Shown one piece after another: positions 8,141-19,205 of a stretch of 54,694 bases of DNA. The stretch is from the NCBI GenBank assembly GCA_944359085.1, contig CALVSQ010000003.1:1-54694 (forward strand). The letters run 5' to 3'. Source of the stretch: an uncultured Bacilli bacterium (GTDB lineage: Bacteria > Bacillota_I > Bacilli_A > RF39 > UBA660). The notes beneath the pieces were generated by a model that was given only the letters and a program-made list of their open reading frames with translations, was not told where the DNA came from and did not search any database. Within the stretch, counting starts at the first letter, position 1; every line of letters starts with the position of its first letter. The position numbers and the translations under genes are program-made.

Positions 8141-8615
8141 AAATTTAGATGATAATGTATTAGGTATTGGTTTATCTGAAGATTTAATAAAAGAAATTGA
8201 AAATAACGATAAAATAATAAATTGTAATTTATTAAATCCTTATATTAAAGGTAAAAAGAAGTTTAGTTTATTTAATAAAACAATTAAAATTAAAAAAATA
8301 AGGAAAATTTTTAAAAAGAAAAAAATTGATTATATAATTTGTAATTATGATGAAATTAATAATTATTTTAATACTTTTGTTAAAGATAGTGTTTATATAA
8401 ATAAAAAGAAAATATATTATTTTGGTAATGTTGATATTGATTTGTTAAAATATAAATATGGTAGATATGATACAAATATTATAATTAAAAATAAAAATTT
8501 GGTTGAAATAGATAATAGTAAAGCAAAAAATAATTTTTTAAAAGACAATTATTATCGTTTAAAAGATTTTAAGGATAGATTAATTGAATTAATTGGTGAT
8601 ATATTGATGAATTAG
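8115..8615 (+). CDS. Lysine-rich protein of unknown function
   Basis: A 166-residue, strongly basic protein (many Lys, Asn and Ile) without membrane helix. I do not recognise it. The alternation of short strands and turns (VLGIGLSEDL, INCNLLNPYIKG, IDYIICNYDEI, KKIYYFGNVD) faintly resembles a degenerate Rossmann fold. No catalytic motif is visible. AGAGG at 8103-8107 supports the ATG at 8115, which lies within the last codons of tcdA. The stop overlaps the AGGAGGA of the following prepilin gene. Tight coupling to tcdA hints at a joint RNA-related role, but that is inference. Confidence 0.75.
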   Translation: MKELKKIIKNLDDNVLGIGLSEDLIKEIENNDKIINCNLLNPYIKGKKKFSLFNKTIKIKKIRKIFKKKKIDYIICNYDEINNYFNTFVKDSVYINKKKIYYFGNVDIDLLKYKYGRYDTNIIIKNKNLVEIDNSKAKNNFLKDNYYRLKDFKDRLIELIGDILMN

Positions 8616-8624
8616 GAGGATTTT

Positions 8625-9464
8625 ATGAAAAAAGGATTTACTTTAGCGGAATTATTAGGAGTTTTAGTTATTTTAGCAGCTATATTGTTAATAATTATGC
8701 CAATTGTTGATAAAACTATTAAAGAAGGTAAAGATGATTTATATGATAAACAAGTTAATTCTATTAAACTTGCTATGGAATTATGGCTAACAGATAATGC
8801 TAAATTAGATGAAGGAGAATATATTGTCATTACTCTTAGTCAATTAAAAGATGCTGGATTAATTGAATTTGATATTAAAAATCCTAAGACAGAAGAATTA
8901 TTTCCTAATGATATGCTTTTAACTATTAAAAATAATGATGGAATATTAGAATATGAAGTAGTTGATGCTGGTAATAATTTGGATGATTATGAATCCCTTC
9001 CAAGATTATCAATAAATGGTAATGTATTAACTTATGTAGAAATAAATACAGAATATATAGATCGTGGAGTAAAAGTTACTGATTCTATTGGCAATACTAT
9101 TACAGGAACTGTATCACAATCAATTTCGCCTGATTTAAGTATTTCTACTAAAGGAGTATATTTACAAAAATATTCTATGGATTATAATGGGTTTAGTAAT
9201 ACAGTTTATCGAACTATTATTGTAAGAGATACTATCGGACCTGAGATACTATTTTCTAATAATTTAGAGCTTACTTACGAAGAAGCTCAAAAATATGATT
9301 TTGAATCAGATATTGTTGTTAAAGATAATAGTGGCCAAAAAGCGGAAGTAACAATTGAAGATAATATTATGGATTTACCTGGTAGATATACAGTCAAATA
9401 TACTGCTATTGATACTTCAGGAAATGAAACGGTTAAAGTAAGACAAGTAACAATAAAGGAGTAA
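8625..9464 (+). CDS. Prepilin-like protein with Ig-like C-terminal domains
   Basis: A 279-residue protein opening with a type IV prepilin-type signal, KKGFTLAELL, with the canonical Gly before Phe and the +5 Glu, then a hydrophobic helix to about residue 29. After a pilin-like helical region it carries two beta-rich modules. The first begins LSINGNVLTYVEINTEYIDRG; the second starts at IVRDTIGPEI and ends YTVKYTAIDTSGNETVKVRQV. Both resemble bacterial Ig-like repeats of the DUF5011 type. AGGAGGA at 8614-8620 gives a strong start. It lies between an unknown gene and smc, 4 bp from smc, an odd place for a surface protein. Confidence 0.8.
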   Translation: MKKGFTLAELLGVLVILAAILLIIMPIVDKTIKEGKDDLYDKQVNSIKLAMELWLTDNAKLDEGEYIVITLSQLKDAGLIEFDIKNPKTEELFPNDMLLTIKNNDGILEYEVVDAGNNLDDYESLPRLSINGNVLTYVEINTEYIDRGVKVTDSIGNTITGTVSQSISPDLSISTKGVYLQKYSMDYNGFSNTVYRTIIVRDTIGPEILFSNNLELTYEEAQKYDFESDIVVKDNSGQKAEVTIEDNIMDLPGRYTVKYTAIDTSGNETVKVRQVTIKE

Positions 9465-9468
9465 CATT

Positions 9469-12399
9469 ATGTATTTAAAAGTTATAAAAGCACATGGTTT
9501 TAAATCATTTGCTGATAAAACAATTATTGAATTAGATAATAAAATAACTGGTATTGTAGGACCTAATGGTAGTGGTAAAAGTAATGTTGTTGATGCAGTA
9601 AGATGGGTTTTAGGAGAACAATCAGTAAAATCATTAAGAGGAGATGGAAATATGACAGATGTCATATTTTCTGGTAGTAAATCAAGAAATTCTTCTAATG
9701 TAGCATCTGTTACTTTAGTATTTGACAATACTGATAAATATTTACCTTTGGAATTTAATGAAGTAGCTATTAAAAGAAGAGTTTATAAAGATGGTAGTAA
9801 TGAATATTTTATTAATAATGAAAAAGTGAGATTAAAAGATATAACAAATTTGCTATTAGATAGTGGAGTGGCTAAAGAAAGTTTTAATATAATATCTCAA
9901 GGGAAAATAGAAGAAATATTATCTAATAAACCAGATGATCGAAGAATTATATTTGAAGAAGCATCTGGGGTTTTAAAGTATAAAAGAAGAAAAGAAGAAG
10001 CATTAAGAAAACTAGATAAAACTCATGATAATATGAATAGAATAAATGATATTATTAATGAATTAGAGGATAGATTAGAGCCATTAAAAGAACAAAAAGA
10101 AAAAGCAATTAAATATAAAGATTTAAATATTGAATTAGAAAATATTGAAATTGCTTTGATAAGTGAAGATATAACTAATTTAAATTTTGATTATCAAAAT
10201 AATAAAAATAAAATGGAAACATTAAAATTAGAAATATCTAAATTAACTACTGATAATAGTACTCATGAAGTAAAAATAGAAGAATATAAGAAAAATATTA
10301 TTGATATAGATAATGAAATCAAAAAATATCAAGATTATTTAATTAAATTAACCACTGATGTTGAAAAAATAAATAGTCGTAAAGCTATTATTTTGGAAAG
10401 ACAAAAATATAATGTTCAAGATAGTAAAGTTCATGAAAATTTAATATTATTAAAAGAAAAAGAATTAAAATTAACTACTGAATTAAATGATATTAAAAAT
10501 CAAAATAGTTTAATTGAAAATGAACTAATTGAATTAAGTAAAAAAATTGATAATTTAAATATTGAATTAAATAATATAAAAGAAAATAAACAAAGATTAG
10601 ATATATCTTTACAAAATAATTTAAGAAATCAAAATAATTTAAACTTGCAAATTGAATCATTAAGATATAGTATTGATAATAATAGTAGTTTACCGACATC
10701 TGTTAAAAAAGTATTAGATAATCCAAAATTAAATGGTATTCATGATATAATTGGTAATTTATTTGATGTATCAGAAGAATATTCTTTAGCTATTTCAACT
10801 GTTTTAGGTGTTGCTTCTACTAATATTGTAGTTGATAATGAAGTATGCGCTAAAGAAGCAATTAATTATTTAAAAGAAAATAAATTAGGTCGTGCTACAT
10901 TTTTTCCTTTGAATATTATTAAACCTAAAAATATTGATATAGAAATTAATTTACCAGGATTTATTGATATAGCTAGTAATTTAATTAAATATGATTCAAA
11001 ATACTCTAATATAATCTTAAATCAATTAGGTAATGTATTAGTGGTTGATAATATTGATAACGCTAATGTAATTGCTAAAGCTATAAATTATAGGTATCGC
11101 ATAGTTACTTTAGATGGTGAATTACTTCATATCGGAGGTTCTTTAACCGGCGGTAATACTGTAAAAGCAAGAAATATTATATTAGAAAAATATGAGTTAG
11201 AAAACAAAATAAAAGAAGCTAAAATAATTTCTGATAACATTAGTAAAATAGAAGAAAAAATAAATGAAATAGATAATAATTATAAAGAAATAGAAGATAA
11301 AATTTATTTAATCAATAAAGAAAAATTAAATAAAGAAGTAATATTAGAAAATTATAAAAAAGAAATAATAAATAAAACAGAAGAATTAAAAGAAATAACT
11401 TATGAAATAATGGGTAACAATAATATTTTAGATAATAAGTTAATTGATGAAGAACAACAAGTATTAAAAGAATATTATGAAACATTAGAAAATAAAAACA
11501 AAGTAAGTTTATATTTAAGTAGTTTATTAAAGAAAAAAGATGAATTAAATAGTGAATTATCTGATTATGAATTAACTGTTAAAAAAGAAAATAGTTTATA
11601 TAATGAGAAAAAAGAAATATTAAATAATTTAGAAATTTCTGTTAATAGATTAGATGTAAAAATTGATAATTTATTAAATACTTTATCAGAAAACTATTCT
11701 ATTACTTATGATACAGCTATATCTAGATACAAATTAGATATGGATATTGATATAGCTAGAAATAAAGTAAATAGTTTAAAAAGACAACTTAAAGAAATTG
11801 GTAATGTTAATTTGGACTCAATTGAAGAATTTGAAACTGTTAATGAGAGATATTTATTTTTAAATAACCAAAGAGATGATTTAACTAAAGCTGAAAATAC
11901 TTTATTAGAAATTATTTCTGAAATGGATAAAGTAATGGAAAAAGAGTTTGTTAAAACATTTAAAGTTATTAAAGAAAACTTTAATACAACATTTAAAGAA
12001 TTATTTAAAGGTGGAACAGCTGATTTAAAATTAACTGATCCAAATAATATTTTAGAAACAGGCATTGAAATAGTAGCATCTCCTCCAGGTAAAAAACTAA
12101 CAACTATTTCATTATTATCTGGTGGTGAAAAAACATTTACAGCAATTAGTTTATTATTCGCTATATTAAAATCTAAACCAGTTCCATTTTGTATTTTAGA
12201 TGAAGTAGAAGCTGCTTTGGATGACGTTAATGTCGATTCATTTGGTAAATATATTTGTGGTTTGAAAGATAAAACACAATTTATTATTATTACTCATAAG
12301 AAAAAAACAATGGAATATGTTGATACTTTATATGGTATAACTATGCAAGAATCTGGAGTTAGTAAATTAGTAAGTGTAAAATTGGAAGAAATAAAATAA
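9469..12399 (+). CDS. smc: Chromosome segregation ATPase SMC
   Basis: Condensin subunit that dimerises at its hinge and compacts and separates chromosomes with ScpA/ScpB. The N-terminal head has Walker A GPNGSGKSN at about residue 31. A coiled coil runs from ~165 to ~400, the hinge spans ~410-560 (LNGIHDIIGNLFDV to GGSLTGGN), a second coil follows, and the C-terminal head has signature LSGGEK (~883) and Walker B CILDEVEAALDD (~908). At 976 residues it is about 200 shorter than Bacillus SMC, with both arms shortened, as in Mollicutes. No rnc or ftsY neighbour is present. AAGGAG lies 8 nt upstream of the ATG. Confidence 0.95.
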   Translation: MYLKVIKAHGFKSFADKTIIELDNKITGIVGPNGSGKSNVVDAVRWVLGEQSVKSLRGDGNMTDVIFSGSKSRNSSNVASVTLVFDNTDKYLPLEFNEVAIKRRVYKDGSNEYFINNEKVRLKDITNLLLDSGVAKESFNIISQGKIEEILSNKPDDRRIIFEEASGVLKYKRRKEEALRKLDKTHDNMNRINDIINELEDRLEPLKEQKEKAIKYKDLNIELENIEIALISEDITNLNFDYQNNKNKMETLKLEISKLTTDNSTHEVKIEEYKKNIIDIDNEIKKYQDYLIKLTTDVEKINSRKAIILERQKYNVQDSKVHENLILLKEKELKLTTELNDIKNQNSLIENELIELSKKIDNLNIELNNIKENKQRLDISLQNNLRNQNNLNLQIESLRYSIDNNSSLPTSVKKVLDNPKLNGIHDIIGNLFDVSEEYSLAISTVLGVASTNIVVDNEVCAKEAINYLKENKLGRATFFPLNIIKPKNIDIEINLPGFIDIASNLIKYDSKYSNIILNQLGNVLVVDNIDNANVIAKAINYRYRIVTLDGELLHIGGSLTGGNTVKARNIILEKYELENKIKEAKIISDNISKIEEKINEIDNNYKEIEDKIYLINKEKLNKEVILENYKKEIINKTEELKEITYEIMGNNNILDNKLIDEEQQVLKEYYETLENKNKVSLYLSSLLKKKDELNSELSDYELTVKKENSLYNEKKEILNNLEISVNRLDVKIDNLLNTLSENYSITYDTAISRYKLDMDIDIARNKVNSLKRQLKEIGNVNLDSIEEFETVNERYLFLNNQRDDLTKAENTLLEIISEMDKVMEKEFVKTFKVIKENFNTTFKELFKGGTADLKLTDPNNILETGIEIVASPPGKKLTTISLLSGGEKTFTAISLLFAILKSKPVPFCILDEVEAALDDVNVDSFGKYICGLKDKTQFIIITHKKKTMEYVDTLYGITMQESGVSKLVSVKLEEIK

Positions 12400-12404
12400 T
12401 TCCA

Positions 12405-12433
12405 TTGATTTTTGCACATAAATAATATATAAT
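12405..12433 (+). promoter_or_regulatory. Promoter of the third prepilin gene
   Basis: TTGATT (12405-12410), a 17-bp spacer and TATAAT (12428-12433) sit directly after the smc stop codon. The prepilin gene therefore has its own promoter. Confidence 0.7.
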
Positions 12434-12458
12434 TTATGTAAGAATAGGAGAGGTATTT

Positions 12459-14141
12459 ATGAAGAAAGCATTTACATTAATAGAATTATTAGCCGTAATA
12501 ATTCTATTAGCTATAGTAGCATTAATAGCAACGCCTATTATATTAGATGTGATTGATGATGCTCGTATATCAGCTGGTAGGTCAGAAGCAAATATGATAT
12601 TAAGTGGAATTAATAATTATTGTGACACAGAAGAAATAAAATTTCAGATGGATAGTAATTATAGTAAAATATGTACATCAAGTATGGATAAAGATGATGT
12701 ACTAACAATGGTTAATTTAGGCAATGCCACAATAGATAAAATAACATATAATGGATCTAAATTAACAGAATTGGTTATAACAAGTAATAACCATAAATTT
12801 ACATTATGTCCAAGTGGCACATTTTCAATGGATGATGAAGAATGTGATGGTGAAGTAGAACAATCAGGTAATTTAATATCAACATTGTTACAACAATATC
12901 AAGAAGGAAATGAAGTTGGTTTAGTAAAAGATAATACAAATCCTAATTTATATTACTATACTGGAACAAATGAAGAAGTAGCAAATAATTTCTTATGGTA
13001 TGGCGGCCATCAATGGCGAGTATTAGAGTTTAATACTGAAGAAAAGACATTAACTTTGATCACTCAGCAACCATTGACAGCGATTTATCCTTCTACTGGA
13101 ATATGGGATACTCAAGACGAATATAAGTCAAGTTATATAAACAAATGGCTAAACAATTATTTTTGGAATAGTTTAGATAGTAGTATTCAATTTAATATCA
13201 AGGATAGCACATTTAATGTGGGAATATATACTGATGTGGATGAAATAACAACAATTCAAAAAGTAGGATTATTAGATGAAGAACAATATAAAAGAGCTGG
13301 AGAATTAGATTCATTTTTAGATATTAAAGATGATTTTTGGTTGGGCAACAGACAAGACTTATTATATCATAGGTATGTTGGAAATGGTGCCCTTTCTGGT
13401 GGACAAGCTAAATATAATTATAAGTTTGGTGTTCGAGCTGTAGTTAGAATTTCTGATGTGTTTATTAACGAAGGTGACGGAACTCTTTATAACAATTATC
13501 GTAAGATTAGTGATTTAAAAAACTTTAATGATGTTCAGGTTGGAGAATACATAAGTTTAACATATAGTCGTGGTGATGGTAAATGTGGAAATGATAATAT
13601 GTGTTTATTTAGAGTGGTAAGTAAAGATATTGACAAGGTTAAATTGATTTTTAACGGAGTATTAGATAGGCAACCATATTTAAATGAGGCCTCAATAACA
13701 CCTGATTCGATAATATATTCACATTTAAATTATTTCAAACAAGCATTAAATGAAGATTATTTAACAAAAGGCGATTTTGGTAAAGGAATTTATGGTGATT
13801 CTCCCAATTATGCTGACGTATATTTTGAAGTTATTAATGAATATATAGGGTTGCCGACAGTAGGGGAGATGTTTAGCGGAAACGATATTGATTTAAGTAC
13901 ATCAAATATCAAAATATTTGTCGATGTAAACACAATAGAAAATCCGATAATAAATGATTATTGGACAATGAATAGATATGATTATGATAAAGTTAATTTT
14001 ATTTACGATAATGGTGGTTTATATAATATGACTCATGCTGCTGCAGGTGGTCGTGGACTTCGTCCAGTAATATATTTAAAATCAGGATTAACATTTACCT
14101 CTGGAGAAGGAACTGCTCAATCTCCATATATATTGCAATGA
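12459..14141 (+). CDS. Prepilin-like surface protein with two DUF6273-like lectin-fold domains
   Basis: 560 residues. The prepilin-type signal KKAFTLIELLAVIILL has Ala before Phe, and is followed by a pilin-like helix and a Cys-containing segment (TLCPSGTFSMDDEECDGE, ~112-129). Two copies of a domain follow. Each starts with a W-R-V or F-R-V strand, holds a short Trp/Asn-rich middle and ends in G(V/L)R(A/P)V(V/I) followed by G-(D/E)-G-T. The first spans about 165-350, the second about 355-560. This layout resembles DUF6273 and related C-type-lectin-like folds. Residues 1-130 closely match the protein at 29864, while the rest is much more diverged. AGGAGAGG at 12447-12453 sets the start. Probably displayed on a pilus-like fibre; ligand unknown. 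Confidence 0.8.
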   Translation: MKKAFTLIELLAVIILLAIVALIATPIILDVIDDARISAGRSEANMILSGINNYCDTEEIKFQMDSNYSKICTSSMDKDDVLTMVNLGNATIDKITYNGSKLTELVITSNNHKFTLCPSGTFSMDDEECDGEVEQSGNLISTLLQQYQEGNEVGLVKDNTNPNLYYYTGTNEEVANNFLWYGGHQWRVLEFNTEEKTLTLITQQPLTAIYPSTGIWDTQDEYKSSYINKWLNNYFWNSLDSSIQFNIKDSTFNVGIYTDVDEITTIQKVGLLDEEQYKRAGELDSFLDIKDDFWLGNRQDLLYHRYVGNGALSGGQAKYNYKFGVRAVVRISDVFINEGDGTLYNNYRKISDLKNFNDVQVGEYISLTYSRGDGKCGNDNMCLFRVVSKDIDKVKLIFNGVLDRQPYLNEASITPDSIIYSHLNYFKQALNEDYLTKGDFGKGIYGDSPNYADVYFEVINEYIGLPTVGEMFSGNDIDLSTSNIKIFVDVNTIENPIINDYWTMNRYDYDKVNFIYDNGGLYNMTHAAAGGRGLRPVIYLKSGLTFTSGEGTAQSPYILQ

Positions 14142-14183
14142 GAGAATGATGTGAGAAAAATAATATCGTTAGCAACAATTATT

Positions 14184-15865
<1,682 letters not shown>

Positions 15866-15869
15866 ATTG

Positions 15870-15878
15870 TGATATAAT
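15870..15878 (+). promoter_or_regulatory. Extended -10 promoter of the LRR gene
   Basis: TG (15870-15871) and TATAAT (15873-15878), 5 bp after the pyrG stop. No terminator is seen between pyrG and this promoter. Confidence 0.55.
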
Positions 15879-15894
15879 TTACTGGGGATGTAAA

Positions 15895-16449
15895 ATGAAC
15901 GATTTTTTAATAATGGATAAAGAAGAAGATTTAAATAATTTATTAAAATATCAAAATATAAAAAAATTAGAAATACATGATATTATATTATCAAATTATA
16001 ATTTAAATATTATATCAAAATTAAATTTAAATAGATTGATTTTGATTAATTGTGTGATTGAAAATTTATCTTTAATTACAAATTTAGAATTAATAGAATT
16101 ACAAATTATTAATTGTGAATTTGATGATTTTGAGTATATAAATGATTTTAATTTATTAGAAAATCTTACTTTACAGAAATTGAAAGAAATAGATTTGCAG
16201 TATTTACCAATTATTAAAAAAATTAAAAAACTAGATTTAGCTGATTCATATATAAAAAATGAAGAATTTATTATATTTTGTAATAATTTGGAAGAATTAA
16301 GAATATCAGGAACTAATTTAACTGATTTGAGTTTGCTATTACCTTTAAATTTGAAAAGATTAATTATTGATACTAATAGATGTGATAATGTTGAGTTGTT
16401 ACCTAAAACAACAAAAATAATTGATGAGATAGGAAGTAAATATGACTAG
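15895..16449 (+). CDS. Leucine-rich-repeat-like protein
   Basis: A 184-residue protein made almost wholly of irregular leucine-rich repeats such as NIKKLEIHDI, LNRLILINC, LELIELQIINC, IKKLDLADSYI, LEELRISGTNLTDLSLL and LKRLIIDTN. There is no signal peptide or membrane helix, so it is predicted to be cytosolic and to bind another protein. Its last 8 bp overlap the start of the transglutaminase-like gene, so translation is probably coupled and the two products may act together. The start is the ATG at 15895, preceded by GGGGA. The partner is not known. Confidence 0.75.
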   Translation: MNDFLIMDKEEDLNNLLKYQNIKKLEIHDIILSNYNLNIISKLNLNRLILINCVIENLSLITNLELIELQIINCEFDDFEYINDFNLLENLTLQKLKEIDLQYLPIIKKIKKLDLADSYIKNEEFIIFCNNLEELRISGTNLTDLSLLLPLNLKRLIIDTNRCDNVELLPKTTKIIDEIGSKYD

Positions 16450-18559
16450 TTATAAATATATTAAAGTTAACGCTATTAATGAAAGTACAAAAAATAAAAT
16501 TTATGATTTTATTAATAAATATCCAGATGATAATATTCTAATTGAGATTCCTAATACTAGAGATATGACTTTAGAAAATCTTGATTTATTACCTAAAAGT
16601 GATAAAATTTTTATAAAAGTTACTGGTGGTTATGATAAGCAAAGATTTATAGATTATCAAGATGCTCCTTATGTTGCTATTCATGCTTTTTCTAATATAT
16701 ATAGTATTGAAGATATGAAACAAATTATTAAAGAATTAAAAAAAATAGAAGATGGAATGTTAGATTCATGGACTGATGAACAAAAATTAATTTATTTAAT
16801 AAATACTATCCAAGATACCATTATATATCATCCTGATTTTGCTTGGGTTTCAACAAAAGAAACTAGAAGTTTAAAAGGTTTGATATCTAAAAAAACAGCT
16901 TGTGCAGGTTTTTCTTTGATTTTAAAAGAGTTATGTGATAGAAATGGTATTGAATGCTATTATACTGAAGGATCTTGTAATGTAAGGGATGATAGAGATT
17001 CAATATTAACTCATGCTTGGAATATTGTTAAAATAGGGAATAATTATTTTCCAGTAGATTTAACTTGGAATGCTAAAAGTTATCACTATGGTGATATGAA
17101 AGCAATGGATTCATTATGTAATATTTCAGAATTTATTCAAACTCATTTTCCTGGTAAATATGAGATAATCCAAAATTATCAAGATACTTTAAGTGGAATG
17201 GATTTGAATTATATTAGAGAAACACTAAAAAGTATTAGATCTAATCGAACTTTACAGGCAACAAGATTTAAATTTGAAAGAGAAAATAAATCTGTATTTT
17301 ATTTAACACAAGTTAGTAATGCTGTTGTTGATGGTGAAAAAGTTTATAAATACATATATGTAGATGAATCTGGAATACCATTAGTTCTTTTTAGTAGTTT
17401 TAATATGGCAAAATTATATGCTGATTTAGAAAGTAAAACTAAAATAGAAGAAATGATTAATGAATTAAAAGAAGATAAAAATAGTAGCGAGGAAATAAAA
17501 AAATTAAAAAGAAAATTAAGTAAACTAACATATACTGATGATAAATTAAAATTTTACGCTACTGATGTTTTATTTTCAAGAGTTAATATTGAATTAGCAA
17601 TTAAATCAGGGAATTTTTATTTAGGTAATATATGTGATTATAAAACACAATTAAAAACTATTGTTGATGATCAAATAGCATTTAAATTAAATCCTAAAAT
17701 ACATATTTATAAAAGAAATGATAATTCAAAATTTATTTTAGAATATATAAATAAAACAAATTTTGGAGATACTCCAATATACTTTTATCAAATGTTTGAA
17801 TATGTTGTAGAAAATGGTGAAATTTGTTTAAGAGTAAATAATGTTTATACAGAATTTGATTTGTTTAAAGATAATAGAAAAGAAATTGCTAATAATTTTT
17901 TAAGTAGAAGTAGAATAGATGAAAATACTCAAAAAAAAGGTGGCTATTTAGGTAATTATTCTAGTGATGGAAGAATTATAGAAAATGATAATTTATTAGA
18001 AATATTTGATAGAAGTAAAAGAAAAAAAATAAAAAAACAAGAAATATTAAAGGAAACTTTAACATTTAAAGATTTACACAATTTATTGCAAGTATTTTCT
18101 TTTAGGGAAAATCCGTTAGATAATATTGTTGTTTACAATAAAACAATAGGAAGAAAAATATCTAATGATTCAATAGTTTTAAAAGCAATATTCGCATATA
18201 TTTGGTTTAATTCTTTAAAAACATTAAAAAATGATATTACAATAGAAGAATCATTTAATGAATTTACTAATAAATTATATATTTCATTTTCAGAAGTGGT
18301 AAAAAATAGTATTCAGACATATGGTACTATTAATACATTTGAAGTTTATGAACAGATAATTAGCAAGTATGATGATCGTATAAAAGATATGATAATTTAT
18401 TTATTTCAAAACGATTATTTTTCTTCAATAATTTATGAGGTTTATTATAATCAAATATTTAGTGATAAAAGTGAATATAAATTACCAATTCCTTTGTATA
18501 GTAAAGAAAAAGTTAATCAAAAACTAAATCAATTAAATAATTCAAGAGTAATAAAATAA
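16442..18559 (+). CDS. Transglutaminase-like domain protein, large
   Basis: 705 residues without signal peptide or membrane helix. Residues about 110-215 form a transglutaminase/cysteine-protease-like core. It has Cys ~154 in KKTACAGFSLILKEL, His ~191 in LTHAWNIVKI and Asp ~206 in YFPVDLTWN, the complete catalytic triad order. The N-terminal ~100 residues (IPNTRDMTLENLDLLPKSD) recall an LRR-like or capping region, and the C-terminal ~480 residues are unrecognised. The enzyme could be a peptidase or amide-bond enzyme acting on protein substrates. Its coupled LRR neighbour may supply specificity; that is inference. It ends at a bidirectional terminator shared with def. Confidence 0.75.
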   Translation: MTSYKYIKVNAINESTKNKIYDFINKYPDDNILIEIPNTRDMTLENLDLLPKSDKIFIKVTGGYDKQRFIDYQDAPYVAIHAFSNIYSIEDMKQIIKELKKIEDGMLDSWTDEQKLIYLINTIQDTIIYHPDFAWVSTKETRSLKGLISKKTACAGFSLILKELCDRNGIECYYTEGSCNVRDDRDSILTHAWNIVKIGNNYFPVDLTWNAKSYHYGDMKAMDSLCNISEFIQTHFPGKYEIIQNYQDTLSGMDLNYIRETLKSIRSNRTLQATRFKFERENKSVFYLTQVSNAVVDGEKVYKYIYVDESGIPLVLFSSFNMAKLYADLESKTKIEEMINELKEDKNSSEEIKKLKRKLSKLTYTDDKLKFYATDVLFSRVNIELAIKSGNFYLGNICDYKTQLKTIVDDQIAFKLNPKIHIYKRNDNSKFILEYINKTNFGDTPIYFYQMFEYVVENGEICLRVNNVYTEFDLFKDNRKEIANNFLSRSRIDENTQKKGGYLGNYSSDGRIIENDNLLEIFDRSKRKKIKKQEILKETLTFKDLHNLLQVFSFRENPLDNIVVYNKTIGRKISNDSIVLKAIFAYIWFNSLKTLKNDITIEESFNEFTNKLYISFSEVVKNSIQTYGTINTFEVYEQIISKYDDRIKDMIIYLFQNDYFSSIIYEVYYNQIFSDKSEYKLPIPLYSKEKVNQKLNQLNNSRVIK

Positions 18560-18579
18560 AAAGAGGATGTCCTCTTTTT
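18558..18579. terminator. Bidirectional terminator between convergent genes
   Basis: AAAGAGGA / TCCTCTTT stem flanked by A and T runs on both sides. It exactly fills the space between the TAA of the transglutaminase-like gene (18557-18559) and the TAA of def (18578-18580). Confidence 0.8.
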
Positions 18580-19126
18580 AAATTAATCTAATTTCATTTT
18601 CGTTAAAGAATGGTTTATCTTTATTTATTCTATCATAAAATAAAATTCCATTTAAGTGATCTATCTCATGTTGAAAGGCAATTGATAAATCTTCTCTTGC
18701 TCTTACTTTAATTTTATTACCATCAATGTCATATCCTTCAATAGTTACTCTAGCATATCTTGGAACATGTCCTTCAACTTCACGATTTACTGATAAACAT
18801 CCTTCACCAACATCAGCGGCTATCATTTCATTGGAATATGATACTATTTTCGGATTAACAAAAACATATTCATCAAAAACGCCTTCTTTTACTTCATGAA
18901 CAATAATAATAATTCTTTTATTTATTCCTAGTTGAGGAAAAGCTAATCCCATTCCTGGTCTCAATTCATATTTTTCAGCTAAATCTTCAATTTGACTAAA
19001 TGTTAATTCATCAATAGCTCTTTTAATTAATTCTTTCTCTTCTTTTGATAATGGGAAAGTAGCATCTTTACTGATCATTCTCAATCTTTTATCTTTTTCA
19101 TCTAATATATCTAATTTTTTGAACAT
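18578..19126 (-). CDS. def: Peptide deformylase
   Basis: Metal-dependent enzyme that removes the formyl group from nascent N-terminal formyl-Met. The 182 residues carry the three family motifs: GMGLAFPQLG (usual G-x-G-L-A-A-P-Q, here Phe for the second Ala), EGCLSV with the metal Cys, and HEIDHLNG (HExxH). The long form and EGCLSVNREVEGHVPRY fit the Gram-positive type 2 class. I chose ATG 19126 and not the farther upstream ATG, because GGAG stands 9 nt before it and the upstream residues are a hydrophobic read-through of the terminator and promoter region. Confidence 0.95.
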   Translation of the reverse strand: MFKKLDILDEKDKRLRMISKDATFPLSKEEKELIKRAIDELTFSQIEDLAEKYELRPGMGLAFPQLGINKRIIIIVHEVKEGVFDEYVFVNPKIVSYSNEMIAADVGEGCLSVNREVEGHVPRYARVTIEGYDIDGNKIKVRAREDLSIAFQHEIDHLNGILFYDRINKDKPFFNENEIRLI

Positions 19127-19152
19127 AAAAACCAACTCCAATAACAACAAGT

Positions 19153-19180
19153 ATTTTATCATATTTTTTAAAAAAGTCAA
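19153..19180 (-). promoter_or_regulatory. def: def promoter
   Basis: On the minus strand, TTGACT (19180-19175), a 16-bp spacer and TAAAAT (19158-19153) with TG one base upstream of the -10. It lies between the YjcZ-like terminator and def. Confidence 0.65.
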
Positions 19181-19182
19181 AA

Positions 19183-19205
19183 TAAAAAGGAAGATTATCT
19201 TCCTT
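19183..19205 (-). terminator. Terminator of the YjcZ-like gene, stop codon in loop
   Basis: AAGGAAGA / TCTTCCTT stem (19187-19205) with a 3-nt loop that is exactly the gene's TAA stop (complement of 19195-19197). A T-run follows on the minus strand. Confidence 0.75.
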
